From the NCBI RefSeq assembly GCF_002836775.1, contig NZ_PJAQ01000043.1, forward strand, positions 123,350 to 187,349: a DNA stretch of 64,000 bases, read 5' to 3'. This DNA is from Colwellia sp. 12G3 (lineage in GTDB: Bacteria > Pseudomonadota > Gammaproteobacteria > Enterobacterales > Alteromonadaceae). Made by a program: the position numbers and the translations under genes. The notes under the pieces were generated by a model that saw only the letters and a program-made list of their open reading frames with translations, was not told where the DNA came from and ran no database searches. Numbering within the stretch: position 1 is the stretch's first letter; the number at the start of each line of letters is the position of its first letter. Below are positions 37,651 through 46,102 of this stretch, piece by piece.

Positions 37651-38715
37651 ATGGTTTCAAGTTTAAATCAAAGTTCTATAGCAAAAGCTTTTGTCACCGT
37701 CGCCGCCATTTTTATCATTTTTGCGGGTATTAAAACAGCGGCAAATATATTAGTGCCTTTCTTGCTGTCAGTATTTATCGCAATCATCTGTAATCCATTA
37801 ATTAATAAAGCAAGCGCATTTAAAATACCCAAAGCATTTTCTATCATTTTTGTTATTGGCGTTTTTGTTACCATGGCTGTATTTCTAACGGGATTAGTAG
37901 GGAGTTCGTTGAATGAACTTTCGCAACACATACCTCTATACAGAGTACAACTTAAAGAACAATTTGTTTGGCTAACCGATTTCCTTAACAGTCATGATAT
38001 TCAGCTCTCTTCATCTATAGTAATTGAGTATTTTGATCCTGCTGCAGCAATGGGATTAGCCGCTGAAATGTTATCTAGTTTTGGCTCAGTGATGACCAAC
38101 TTGTTTCTGATTATATTAACGGTCGTTTTTATGTTGTTTGAATCGTCTACTTTTCCTCATAAGTTACATTTAGCGCTAGATGACCCTCAAATGCGTTTGA
38201 AACAAATAGAGCGATTTCTATCTTCAGTTAACCATTATATCGCCATTAAAACGCTGGTGAGCCTTGCTACGGGTTGCATCGTGTCACTAATGTTATGGAG
38301 TTTTGGTTTAGACTTCTATTTATTATGGGGAGTGTTGGCCTTTTTACTTAATTATATTCCCAATATCGGCTCTATCATTGCCGCGGTACCGCCCATGACG
38401 TTAGCTATTTTACAACTAGGTATTGGAGAAGCTGGCGCTATAGGTTTAGGTTTCGTTTTAATTAATATGGTGATGGGCAATATTATTGAACCTAGGTATC
38501 TGGGCAAAGGGCTAGGTTTATCTACGTTAGTGGTTTTCTTATCATTGATTTTTTGGGGGTGGTTACTTGGCACCGTCGGTATGTTATTAAGCGTACCACT
38601 GACGATGATATTAAAGATAGGTTTAGAGAGCTCACCAGAAGGTCGTTGGTTAGCTGTGTTATTAAGTGATGAAGTTGAGTTGGTAGATAACACCGAGCAA
38701 GCATTACTTGATTAA
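37651..38715 (+). CDS. AI-2E/PerM family transporter
   Basis: The 354-residue polytopic membrane protein of the AI-2E transporter family (PF01594-type) has about seven helices. FLLSVFIAIICNPLI is near the N-terminus and the conserved WGVLAFLLNYIPNIGSIIAAVPP is around residue 230. The start is at ATG 37651 with AAGGAAAA upstream. A TTG at 37612 in frame has no ribosome-binding site and adds non-hydrophobic residues. Family members export AI-2 or act in Na+/H+ exchange, so the substrate here is open. Confidence 0.86.
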   Translation: MVSSLNQSSIAKAFVTVAAIFIIFAGIKTAANILVPFLLSVFIAIICNPLINKASAFKIPKAFSIIFVIGVFVTMAVFLTGLVGSSLNELSQHIPLYRVQLKEQFVWLTDFLNSHDIQLSSSIVIEYFDPAAAMGLAAEMLSSFGSVMTNLFLIILTVVFMLFESSTFPHKLHLALDDPQMRLKQIERFLSSVNHYIAIKTLVSLATGCIVSLMLWSFGLDFYLLWGVLAFLLNYIPNIGSIIAAVPPMTLAILQLGIGEAGAIGLGFVLINMVMGNIIEPRYLGKGLGLSTLVVFLSLIFWGWLLGTVGMLLSVPLTMILKIGLESSPEGRWLAVLLSDEVELVDNTEQALLD

Positions 38716-38876
38716 GTTGAGTACCACGCAATATGTAAGTTTTATCGTTTGTGATGAGTTACCGTTATAGATGCGGTAATTAAACTAGACCAATAGAGAG
38801 CAACGCCGCTTTTGAATATTTTAACCAGCATGCGTGGGCAGTAACTTAATGGGATTGGTATTACTCCGCTAAATTA

Positions 38877-39308
38877 CTAAGGAGTAGGATTCGTCGTTTT
38901 AATGTTACTCAGTGCGGTTATCCTACTTTGGCTTAACATCACATAACACGTTTTATAGGCCAAATCCGCACCTCTTTCGGGGGATATAGCCAGATATTGC
39001 CAACGGCAATCATTTTCTCTATAAGTAATAAAGTTACTTTGCGAACGCTTAAACATCTTTAATGCGGAATAACGGCCATTAACTAATGCCTTTTCTTCTA
39101 AATTAAAGGTATGCAAATTCACCCATGTTTGTAATTCTCGATCAACAAAGGATATTACGCTGTCTAAACAGCGAGACATTGGCGGCGAGGACATATTCTC
39201 AGCGTTTTGCTTTTGACACTCTTCAATGCTTTTTGTGGCATGAGCTGGAGAGAACATCAATAAATGACATAAAAGTGTTGATGCTAAAAGTATTTTATTA
39301 CGGATCAT
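38877..39308 (-). CDS. LprI-like (DUF1311) secreted protein
   Basis: The 143-residue protein has a signal peptide (residues 1-24, cleaved after AHA) and four cysteines spaced as in the DUF1311/LprI fold (C-QKQN, SRC-LDS, ND-C-RWQ, KT-C-YVM). RSQSNFITYRENDCRWQY resembles the typical family block. LprI of Mycobacterium inhibits lysozyme, but most family members are uncharacterised. It is a stand-alone gene convergent with the PerM-type gene. Confidence 0.75.
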   Translation of the reverse strand: MIRNKILLASTLLCHLLMFSPAHATKSIEECQKQNAENMSSPPMSRCLDSVISFVDRELQTWVNLHTFNLEEKALVNGRYSALKMFKRSQSNFITYRENDCRWQYLAISPERGADLAYKTCYVMLSQSRITALSNIKTTNPTP

Positions 39309-39431
39309 TTTACGATTATATACTCAAGTTATTACGAGAACAAAGTACTCAAAAAGCTAATGCTTTTATGATTAAAGCTCAAACATTAGCGCTAAGTTTA
39401 GTTGATAAATAGGTGACTATAACTATTTTTA

Positions 39432-39734
39432 TTATGCGGGTAATACCTTTTTATAAGGTTTTACCGTGACTCTCTTATAAACACCGGCACTGATATATGG
39501 GTCTTGATCTGCCCATATCTGTGCGGCAGTTAAACTATCAAACTCTGCAACAATTAATGAACCAGTAAATCCAGCTTCACCAGGATCTTCATTATCAATG
39601 GCTGGGCATGGACCAGCAATTAACAGTTTCCCTTGATCTTGTAAGTCTTTTAAACGTTCAATATGCTTATCACGAACAGATAGACGCAAGCTGAGTGAGT
39701 TTTCAACATCTTCACTGTATATAACATAAAACAT
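39432..39734 (-). CDS. yciI: YciI-family protein
   Basis: The 100-residue YciI/DGPF-domain protein has [18 protein letters not shown], the conserved His in [27 protein letters not shown] and [12 protein letters not shown], closely like E. coli YciI. The start is at 39734 after AAAGGAAT; the in-frame upstream Met would add 15 unrelated residues. The biochemical role is unknown. It is downstream of yciB on the same strand. Confidence 0.92.
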   Translation of the reverse strand: MFYVIYSEDVENSLSLRLSVRDKHIERLKDLQDQGKLLIAGPCPAIDNEDPGEAGFTGSLIVAEFDSLTAAQIWADQDPYISAGVYKRVTVKPYKKVLPA

Positions 39735-39788
39735 GGCATGTATTCCTTTAAATAATAGGTTGTGCTGGCTAATTTTCAATTGGATAAT

Positions 39789-40361
39789 CTAATTAGATTC
39801 ATTGCTTTTTGCATTGGTAACGTTTTCATCTTCCTCAACTGGCAAGTACCGGTATAGGAATAGAATAGAAGTAATAGAAAAAAGAAACATTAAGCCTGTT
39901 AAGCCAAACACCTTAAAGTTAACCCAAGTGTCAAGATCATAATTAAAAGCAATATAGTAATTTAGTAAGGCGCAAAATAGAAAGAACAGAGCCCAAGCTA
40001 CGTTTAATCTTGACCAAATGTTTTCTGGTAACGATAACGACTCACCTAAAAACTCTTTAATAATATTTTTTTTGAACAGGGCATTACTTACTAATAATGC
40101 ACCAGCGAAAAAGGCATTAATAATGGACACTTTCCATTTCAGAAAAGCATCATTTTGTAAATAAATAGTTAGGCCACCAAAAACAACAATCAAGCCGAAG
40201 ATTATCCATTGTTTAGCAGGGATTTTCTCTTTCTTAATCATGTAGTAAATTATTTGCACGAAGGCAGCGATAATTAAACTACCAGTAGCCCAATAAATAC
40301 CCGCGATTGAATTAACAATGAAAAAAATAATGAGGGGGAAGTATTCAAGAAATAACTGCAT
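39789..40361 (-). CDS. yciB: Inner membrane-spanning protein YciB (septation protein A)
   Basis: The 190-residue protein has five or six hydrophobic helices and family motifs FLEYFPLIIFFIVNSIAGIY and WSRLNVAWALFFLFCALLNYY. YciB/IspZ affects cell-envelope synthesis and division, probably through interactions with elongasome and divisome proteins. It precedes yciI on the minus strand, the same partnership as in E. coli. Confidence 0.93.
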   Translation of the reverse strand: MQLFLEYFPLIIFFIVNSIAGIYWATGSLIIAAFVQIIYYMIKKEKIPAKQWIIFGLIVVFGGLTIYLQNDAFLKWKVSIINAFFAGALLVSNALFKKNIIKEFLGESLSLPENIWSRLNVAWALFFLFCALLNYYIAFNYDLDTWVNFKVFGLTGLMFLFSITSILFLYRYLPVEEDENVTNAKSNESN

Positions 40362-40517
40362 ATAAAACCATGATTAAAGGTGACATTAAAAGTGAAGTTA
40401 AGGCTATTTTAACAATCACGGTGCGACGAATATGACAATTTTAACGAATGCGAGATTAATAGCCAAGCTTATATTTGCATATCAGTGAACTATAAATTTT
40501 TTATTTCACCATTGTCA

Positions 40518-40531
40518 TTGATCTTCATCAA
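40518..40531. promoter_or_regulatory. FNR/DNR-type box upstream of norQ
   Basis: TTGATCTTCATCAA is a perfect match to TTGAT-N4-ATCAA. TTTTAT at 40556-40561 is a plausible -10 element about 24 bp after the box, which would put the box near -41, a class II activator position. The norQ ATG is 84 bp downstream. Oxygen- or NO-responsive activation is expected. Confidence 0.8.
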
Positions 40532-40614
40532 CGAACAGGCTTTACGTAATTGTACTTTTATAAAGAGCAAGGTACTTTAACGTCAAGTTTAATTACCATA
40601 GATATATCTCTCTA

Positions 40615-41397
40615 ATGACAGCTGACAAGTTATTTTACCAAGAACAAAGCAATGAAGTATCATTGTTTACTTATGCTTTTGAGCACCAACTTCCTGTATT
40701 GATAAAAGGGCCAACAGGTTGTGGTAAAACACGTTTTGTCGCCCATATGGCAGAAAAACTGAATAAACCTTTATACACAGTTGCTTGTCACGATGATTTA
40801 ACCGCGGCAGACTTAGTGGGTAGACACTTAATTGGGCCTAATGGTACGTATTGGCAAGATGGCCCATTAACGCGCGCAGTGCGTGAAGGTGGCATTTGTT
40901 ATTTAGATGAAGTTGTTGAGGCACGTAAAGATACTACAGTGGTTTTGCATCCTCTGGCCGATGACCGTCGTATTTTACCTTTAGAGCGAACAGGTGAGAT
41001 ACTTGAAGCCGCACCAGGTTTCATGTTGGTAGTTTCTTACAACCCCGGTTATCAAAATTTACTAAAAGGTATGAAAGCGAGTACGAGACAACGCTTTGTT
41101 GCATTACGCTTTGAATACCCTAATGCGGAACTGGAACAACAAATTTTGATTAAAGAAGCATCTGCTGACCCGCATTTAGCTTTTAAATTGGTTGAACTAG
41201 CAGGTGCTTTACGTCGATTAGAACAAAATGATTTAGATGAAGTGGCCTCAACACGTTTATTAATTTATGCAGCGAGAATGATCAGTTCAGGTATGGACCC
41301 GTTAGAAGTTTGCCGTTGCTGTTTAGCTGAGCCATTATCTGATGATCCTCAAACGGTAAAAGCCTTGATGGATGTTGCCAGAATATACTTCGATTAG
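40615..41397 (+). CDS. norQ: NorQ/NirQ/CbbQ-type AAA+ ATPase
   Basis: The 260-residue MoxR-class AAA+ ATPase has Walker A GPTGCGKT (residues 32-39), Walker B GGICYLDEVVEAR, and the CbbQ C-terminal block CRCCLAEPLSDDPQTVKALMDVA. NorQ with NorD activates nitric oxide reductase, apparently by metal insertion or remodelling. CbbQ does the same for Rubisco. No Rubisco gene is here, while NorE-, NorF- and NorD-like genes follow, so the NO reductase role is favoured. First gene after a perfect FNR-type box. Confidence 0.88.
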   Translation: MTADKLFYQEQSNEVSLFTYAFEHQLPVLIKGPTGCGKTRFVAHMAEKLNKPLYTVACHDDLTAADLVGRHLIGPNGTYWQDGPLTRAVREGGICYLDEVVEARKDTTVVLHPLADDRRILPLERTGEILEAAPGFMLVVSYNPGYQNLLKGMKASTRQRFVALRFEYPNAELEQQILIKEASADPHLAFKLVELAGALRRLEQNDLDEVASTRLLIYAARMISSGMDPLEVCRCCLAEPLSDDPQTVKALMDVARIYFD

Positions 41398-41413
41398 TTA
41401 TCCTGCCAATTTT

Positions 41414-42013
41414 ATGAGCAATTCATCAATCGCTTTAGTACACCAAGATAGGGTATTTCCAGATAAAAAGCTGCCAGGTGATTTAGCCATGTGGTTTTTT
41501 ATTTTGGCAGAACTTACTGTTTTTGCCCTGTTCTTTATAGGCTTTGCCGTAAGTGAACAGCTAAACGAAACAATGTTTAGCCAAGGTAAAGCTCAGTTAC
41601 ATCAAATGTCAGGTTTAATTAATACCATTGCTTTGATTACCAGTAGTTTTTTTGTCGCATTGGCACTGACTGCGATGCATAAAGCACAAGCTAAAAAAGC
41701 GGTGTTATTATTACTAACCGCTAAAGTGTTCGCATTAATTTATATTTCGGTGAAAGTTTGGGAGTACCTATCGCTATTTAAGCAAGGGATAACCATTGAA
41801 ACGAATACTTTTTTCACTTTATATTTTTTAATCACTGCTTTTCATTTGATGCATGTTTTATTGGGCATGGTGATCTTAGCTTTTCTTGCGTACAGTGCTT
41901 GGCATGATAAGTATCTGAATAATGACCTTTCTGGCTTTGAAGCTGGGACAAGTTATTGGCACATGGTGGACTTATTATGGATAATTTTATTTCCGTTGAT
42001 ATATGTCATTTAA
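41414..42013 (+). CDS. norE: NorE-like cytochrome c oxidase subunit III family protein
   Basis: The 199-residue membrane protein of the COX3 superfamily has five hydrophobic helices, PGDLAMWFFILAELTVFALFF near the start, FHLMHVLLGM (conserved His) and SYWHMVDLLWIILFPLIYV at the end. NorE homologues accompany NO reductase genes and help maturation or activity. The start was placed at ATG 41414, 17 bp after the norQ stop. A longer frame would overlap norQ and adds non-conserved residues. Confidence 0.85.
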   Translation: MSNSSIALVHQDRVFPDKKLPGDLAMWFFILAELTVFALFFIGFAVSEQLNETMFSQGKAQLHQMSGLINTIALITSSFFVALALTAMHKAQAKKAVLLLLTAKVFALIYISVKVWEYLSLFKQGITIETNTFFTLYFLITAFHLMHVLLGMVILAFLAYSAWHDKYLNNDLSGFEAGTSYWHMVDLLWIILFPLIYVI

Positions 42014-42038
42014 GTCTAAGTAGCGAGTAATTAAGGTA

Positions 42039-42320
42039 ATGTATAAGGATACATTAGTGCAGATAAATATAATCGTTAATCCAGCAACAAAGAGTTGGCT
42101 TTTACTTGTTCTTTTAAGTGTTATCGCTATTTATTTACCTGAAGCTATTGATAATAGGTGTATATATATTATCAGCGTGTTAATTATTGTCGTGATAAAA
42201 GGTCAACAAATTGTTGATGTATTTATGGAACTTAACACTGCACCCCGATTTTGGCGCTTGATATTTTTAAGTTACATTGTACTGTTACCGATAATTATTA
42301 CTGCGATATATTTAATGTAA
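42039..42320 (+). CDS. norF: NorF-like cytochrome c oxidase subunit IV family protein
   Basis: The 93-residue protein has three predicted transmembrane segments. IIVVIKGQQIVDVFMELNTAP is typical of the small COX4-like/NorF proteins encoded after NorE. It probably forms a small accessory subunit with NorE. It is 25 bp downstream of norE on the same strand. Confidence 0.75.
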   Translation: MYKDTLVQINIIVNPATKSWLLLVLLSVIAIYLPEAIDNRCIYIISVLIIVVIKGQQIVDVFMELNTAPRFWRLIFLSYIVLLPIIITAIYLM

Positions 42321-42375
42321 TTGTGTCTGTATATCAATCAGGATTATACCAATTAAACGAATCAAGGAGGAAAGT

Positions 42376-42795
42376 GTGATTAATCAAAAGCCCAGTCCTA
42401 GCGGGACGTTTGCAGTCATTTGTCAATCGTTGTACTTAGCCAATTTACTTTTGCTACCTGGCATATTCTTTTTAGTATTACTGTATTATTATCGTCAATA
42501 CCATCAGCAAAAAGTTCATAATGAAGAGGGTATCGAAGATCAAGTTGTGCATAATAAAATAAGAATGAGAAACCTAGGCATAGGAAAAATTCATCTTATA
42601 AGAAGTATACAGCTTTCAGTAATTGCCGGTATTTTACTGGTCGTAGTGCCCTTAGTCGTTATTTACTTTACGTCGCAACTACAAACATCAATCATGGTTG
42701 GATTGATTTATTTTGTCACTTTACATGCGGGTTTTGTTCTTGTTGGTATGTTGAACTTATCTCGGGCAATGGCAAAAAAACTCCCTATTTTTTAA
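42376..42795 (+). CDS. Four-helix membrane protein of unknown function in the nor accessory cluster
   Basis: The 139-residue protein is not recognised. It has two hydrophobic helices at about residues 15-40 and two more in the C-terminal half (about 75-100 and 103-128), with a charged loop between them. The GTG start at 42376 has a perfect AGGAGG 5 bp upstream, the best ribosome-binding site in the cluster, so it is surely translated. Its position between norF and the truncated hemoglobin gene suggests a role in NO reductase assembly or heme/gas handling. This is inference from location only. Confidence 0.75.
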   Translation: MINQKPSPSGTFAVICQSLYLANLLLLPGIFFLVLLYYYRQYHQQKVHNEEGIEDQVVHNKIRMRNLGIGKIHLIRSIQLSVIAGILLVVVPLVVIYFTSQLQTSIMVGLIYFVTLHAGFVLVGMLNLSRAMAKKLPIF

Positions 42796-42871
42796 TACCC
42801 GTTATGCATTTTTCCTCTATAGTTTGATTAACTATTTATTATTATCATTGGTTACTGGGGCGAAACACGTA

Positions 42872-43297
42872 ATGACGAAGATTGATGATTTTAATCGTAT
42901 AGGAGGACGAGCTAGCTTGATCGCTATTAACAAAGTCTTTTACGATAAAGTGTATCAACATCCTTGGTTGAAACAGTATTTTTTAACAATACCTCAGCAG
43001 CATATTGAAGATCAACAAGTTGATTTTATGCAAAAAGTGCTTGGAGGAGAAAATCACTATATTGGTAAAGCCCCTCCTGTTGCACATAGTCATATGTTTA
43101 TTCCCGATGAGTTGTTTGATGTAAGAAAACAACTACTTGTAGACACGTTTAGTGAAACGGGTACTCACCCTGAGCTGATTGATAAATGGTTAAATCTTGA
43201 TGAATCGTTCCGCCGAATATTGGTAAAGAAATCGCCTTCTGAATGTAAACCCCGCTTTACCACAGATCCAATCTTAAACTTTGATAAACCAAAATAA
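42872..43297 (+). CDS. Truncated hemoglobin (group I-like)
   Basis: The 141-residue 2-on-2 globin begins DFNRIGGRASLIAINKVFYDKVY. It has Phe23-Tyr24 at the B9/B10 positions and a proximal histidine candidate His72 in KAPPVAHSHM, followed by ELFDVRKQLLVDTFSETG. Truncated hemoglobins bind O2 and NO, and several detoxify NO. ATG 42872 was chosen; an upstream TTG in frame would add 16 hydrophobic residues without a family match. It sits among NO reductase accessory genes, which supports a NO role. Confidence 0.82.
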   Translation: MTKIDDFNRIGGRASLIAINKVFYDKVYQHPWLKQYFLTIPQQHIEDQQVDFMQKVLGGENHYIGKAPPVAHSHMFIPDELFDVRKQLLVDTFSETGTHPELIDKWLNLDESFRRILVKKSPSECKPRFTTDPILNFDKPK

Positions 43298-43304
43298 CCT
43301 TCTA

Positions 43305-43318
43305 TTGACCCACATCAC
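43305..43318. promoter_or_regulatory. Possible second FNR/DNR-type box upstream of norD
   Basis: TTGACCCACATCAC differs from TTGAT-N4-ATCAA at one position in each half. It lies 51 bp before the norD ATG, a distance that would suit independent anaerobic activation of norD. It is weaker than the box at 40518. Confidence 0.35.
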
Positions 43319-43368
43319 AGCAATCGATAATTTTATTGATACAATCGTACTACTATTTATTTAAATGA

Positions 43369-45237
43369 ATGTATTCAGCTATGGAAGAGTGGGTTGGTGG
43401 ACTTTGGCATAAATATATTACTCGTAAAGCAAACCCTGAGTTTGATGATGCACGAGTAAATTTTGATCAAGTAAGTAAATCCGTCGCAATGGTTTTTCGA
43501 GCCCTAGGTGGTGATGTTGTTAAACGCGTCGAAGCGGCAACAGGACGTGAATATTTAACCCGTAAAAGCTTCTTGCAAAAAATATCAGGTGATAATCAAC
43601 TGGTTAGCCTTGCCTGGCAAGATGAAGAAAGCTTACGCTTACCAGAATCACTGGCGGTATTTAATGACAAAACGCTAAATTATGATCTTTATATTTGGCT
43701 TGCTGTACTTGCTGCCCATCATAATGGTAGTTTTCGTCACTGGGCTAAAGACAATCAAGCCTTGGTAGTCAACGTATTAGAGAAATTCCCTGCGCTACAT
43801 AACCGATATCGCCGCTTAGCTAAAGCATTTGTAGCGATGCGCCCACCATTAGATAAATTGCCACCAATAGAAAGAACAATGGAAAGGTCTATAAGGGATG
43901 CCATTTTAACCCCTGGCTCTGTTAATGAATTTCCAGTAGTCAATTTTGCCCCGCAAGCGGTATCTTTATGGCTTTACCCCTCAGCCAGTTGTGATGATGT
44001 GTTTGCTGCAGAAAGCGATGAGGATGAACTATCCGATGACATTGAAGATAAGGACGAAGAGAAAGAAGCGACTAAAAAATCTCATAGTGCACGAAAAAAA
44101 GCTGAACGAGTTGACTCTCCTGATAGTCGTGGTGGCATGATGATTTTTAGACTAGAAAGCTTATTTTCATGGAGTGAGTTTTCAAAAATGGACCGTGGTA
44201 CTGATGATAGTGATGAAGATGAGGAGGACTATCAAAGCACTATTGATGATCTTGATAAAATCACTTTAACCAAAAAGCAAGAGCATCAAAAAAGTGGTCA
44301 AATAAAAATAGATTTAGATTTACCTTCGGCGTCTCAAGATGATATTCCGCTAGGCGAAGGCATAAAGCTACCTGAATGGAATTATAAAACACAAACGTTA
44401 CAAGAGGATCGATGCTTATTACAGCCGATGCTACCGCGTGATGCCGCGCCAGCAAAATTACCGATAAAATTACAAAAAACAGCCAAAATGATCCAAGCTC
44501 AGTTTGAGCAATTACGCAGTGTAAAGTATTGGTTGAAAGCTCAATCACAAGGAGAAGAGCTTGATCTAAATGCTTGGCTGGATTTTCATGTTGAAAGTAA
44601 AACGGCTGCAACGGCGGAAAAAGGATTATTTAAATCATATCGAGGAAATAACCGTGATCTATCATGTTTGTTATTAGCCGATTTATCAATGTCGACGGAT
44701 TCTCACTTAGATAATGACAATCGTGTTATTGACGTAGTGCAAGACAGTTTATTGTTATTTGGTGAAGCATTACAGTCTGTTGGTGATAACTTTGCAATGT
44801 ACGGTTTTTCTTCAGTAAAACGCAGTAATATTCGATTTACTATGCTTAAAAACTTTAATGAAAATTATAACGATCATGTAAGGGGGCGTATTCAAGCAAT
44901 TACTCCTGGTTTTTATACTCGTATGGGGGCCGCTATACGTCAAGCAACAAAAGTAATCAGTGAACAAAAAACAGCGGATAAGTTATTGCTTATTTTAACG
45001 GATGGTAAGCCTAATGATATCGATCACTATGAAGGTCGATTTGGTATTGAAGATACGCATCAGGCCATTAATGAAGCAAAACGACTAGGCATCAAACCCT
45101 TTTGTATAAGCATAGATGTTGATGCACAAGAGTATTTACCCTATTTATTTGGTAATGATGGCTTTACTCAAATATTGAGACCAGCTCAATTGCCATTACG
45201 CTTACCGCAATTGTATCATCAGTTGACTTCGCATTAG
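43369..45237 (+). CDS. norD: NorD-like von Willebrand factor A protein
   Basis: The 622-residue partner of NorQ. The N-terminal segment MEEWVGGLWHKYITR is typical. A very acidic low-complexity region spans about residues 215-250, and a C-terminal VWA domain runs from about 430 to 610 with the MIDAS motif DLSMSTDS (Asp438) and LLILTDGKPNDID. VWA/MoxR pairs act as metal-insertion or protein-remodelling complexes; NorD is needed for active NO reductase in Paracoccus. The start could also be ATG 43381. The acidic insert is longer than I expect for NorD. Confidence 0.88.
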   Translation: MYSAMEEWVGGLWHKYITRKANPEFDDARVNFDQVSKSVAMVFRALGGDVVKRVEAATGREYLTRKSFLQKISGDNQLVSLAWQDEESLRLPESLAVFNDKTLNYDLYIWLAVLAAHHNGSFRHWAKDNQALVVNVLEKFPALHNRYRRLAKAFVAMRPPLDKLPPIERTMERSIRDAILTPGSVNEFPVVNFAPQAVSLWLYPSASCDDVFAAESDEDELSDDIEDKDEEKEATKKSHSARKKAERVDSPDSRGGMMIFRLESLFSWSEFSKMDRGTDDSDEDEEDYQSTIDDLDKITLTKKQEHQKSGQIKIDLDLPSASQDDIPLGEGIKLPEWNYKTQTLQEDRCLLQPMLPRDAAPAKLPIKLQKTAKMIQAQFEQLRSVKYWLKAQSQGEELDLNAWLDFHVESKTAATAEKGLFKSYRGNNRDLSCLLLADLSMSTDSHLDNDNRVIDVVQDSLLLFGEALQSVGDNFAMYGFSSVKRSNIRFTMLKNFNENYNDHVRGRIQAITPGFYTRMGAAIRQATKVISEQKTADKLLLILTDGKPNDIDHYEGRFGIEDTHQAINEAKRLGIKPFCISIDVDAQEYLPYLFGNDGFTQILRPAQLPLRLPQLYHQLTSH

Positions 45238-45269
45238 CAGCGAAAAAACTAATATTAGAGGGGTATAGT

Positions 45270-45470
45270 ATGAGTCAAATAACTAAAACGTGTCTGTATT
45301 GTCAAACTGAAAATGACAATGAGGGTGAAAATAAACTATGTCGGCACTGTGGTATGGAACTACCTGAAAAACATCCTAATGATAGAAATATTAAGGTGAA
45401 ATTTTTTGTTAAAGCTTTTTGGCTGATAGCACTATTCTGCCTAGTTATGGTCTTTTATTTACCTCGCTAA
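45270..45470 (+). CDS. Small zinc-ribbon membrane protein (DnrP-like)
   Basis: The 66-residue protein has two CxxC pairs (CLYCQ and CRHCG) forming a zinc-ribbon or rubredoxin-like knuckle, and one C-terminal transmembrane helix (about residues 45-63, ending MVFYLPR). GAGGGG precedes the ATG. Proteins called DnrP near denitrification genes in Pseudomonas look similar from memory, but this name is tentative. It follows norD by 32 bp and a terminator follows it, so it probably ends the cluster. Confidence 0.7.
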   Translation: MSQITKTCLYCQTENDNEGENKLCRHCGMELPEKHPNDRNIKVKFFVKAFWLIALFCLVMVFYLPR

Positions 45471-45523
45471 AAATACTTTCTTGTTTGGTTTTATGGTAAA
45501 AGCAAACGACTCGGTAACTCCTT

Positions 45524-45560
45524 AAAAAGTGTAAGGAAATATTATTTTTCTTGCACTTTT
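45524..45560 (+). terminator. Terminator at the end of the nor accessory cluster
   Basis: AAAAGTGTAAG pairs with CTTGCACTTTT, extended by AAA/TTT pairing, and is followed by AATTTTAT. It separates norD and the zinc-ribbon gene from the chemosensory cluster. Confidence 0.7.
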
Positions 45561-45757
45561 AATTTTATATACTAGCAATATAAAATAGACTGTTTGTCAA
45601 ATGTTCACATTTTTTATTTATAAAATAAAACCATTTTTCAATGTGTTACGTTTTTGTATGTATTATATATTCTTCTTTCTTGCATTTCGCTAAATCTATC
45701 ATATGCTTTAAGTCACAAGATAAAATAATAATAAATAAATACGGATAGATTATAAAA

Positions 45758-46033
45758 ATGATCAAATTTCCCAGTGACTTAACAATTGCTCAAGTAGACG
45801 AGTATCAAGCTCAAATTATTCCGCTAATAGATGAACAAGATGTGATAACCATCGATGACAGTGAGTTAGCACGCATCGATACTATTGGTGTGCAATTTAT
45901 CCTTGCAGTTGTTACCTATATTATTGCCCAAGGTAAAGAAATTAAGTGGCAATCAAAATCAAGCGTCCTAAAAGAAAGCATTCAACAACTTGGCATCAGT
46001 GATGCCATTTTATTGCAATACATCATGGATTGA
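45758..46033 (+). CDS. STAS-domain protein (first gene of chemosensory cluster)
   Basis: The 91-residue STAS domain has IDDSELARIDTIGVQFILAVV. The position often holding a phosphorylatable serine in anti-sigma antagonists is threonine here (Thr42 in RIDTIG). It resembles the small STAS proteins often encoded before cheY-cheA in alternative chemosensory operons. It might still be a phosphorylation target or only a scaffold. cheY follows after 69 bp. Confidence 0.82.
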   Translation: MIKFPSDLTIAQVDEYQAQIIPLIDEQDVITIDDSELARIDTIGVQFILAVVTYIIAQGKEIKWQSKSSVLKESIQQLGISDAILLQYIMD

Positions 46034-46102
46034 AGGCTTTGCCTTTCATAAGAAAATGTAAATATCCAGAACTTCGAAGCATTAAACTATGAGGAAAACC
46101 GT

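Noticed and set aside
38800-38867. ATTGGTAT end-like sequence near 38850 as another full copy of the dispersed element.
   Set aside because: Only one end is convincing; no matching left end or shared core was found, so at most a solo end or remnant. Similar solo ATACCAATTAAA ends at about 33190 and 42346 were left out for the same reason.
39125-39412. Plus-strand open frame opposite the LprI-like gene.
   Set aside because: Mostly antisense to a gene with a signal peptide and family cysteines; no ribosome-binding site or recognisable family.
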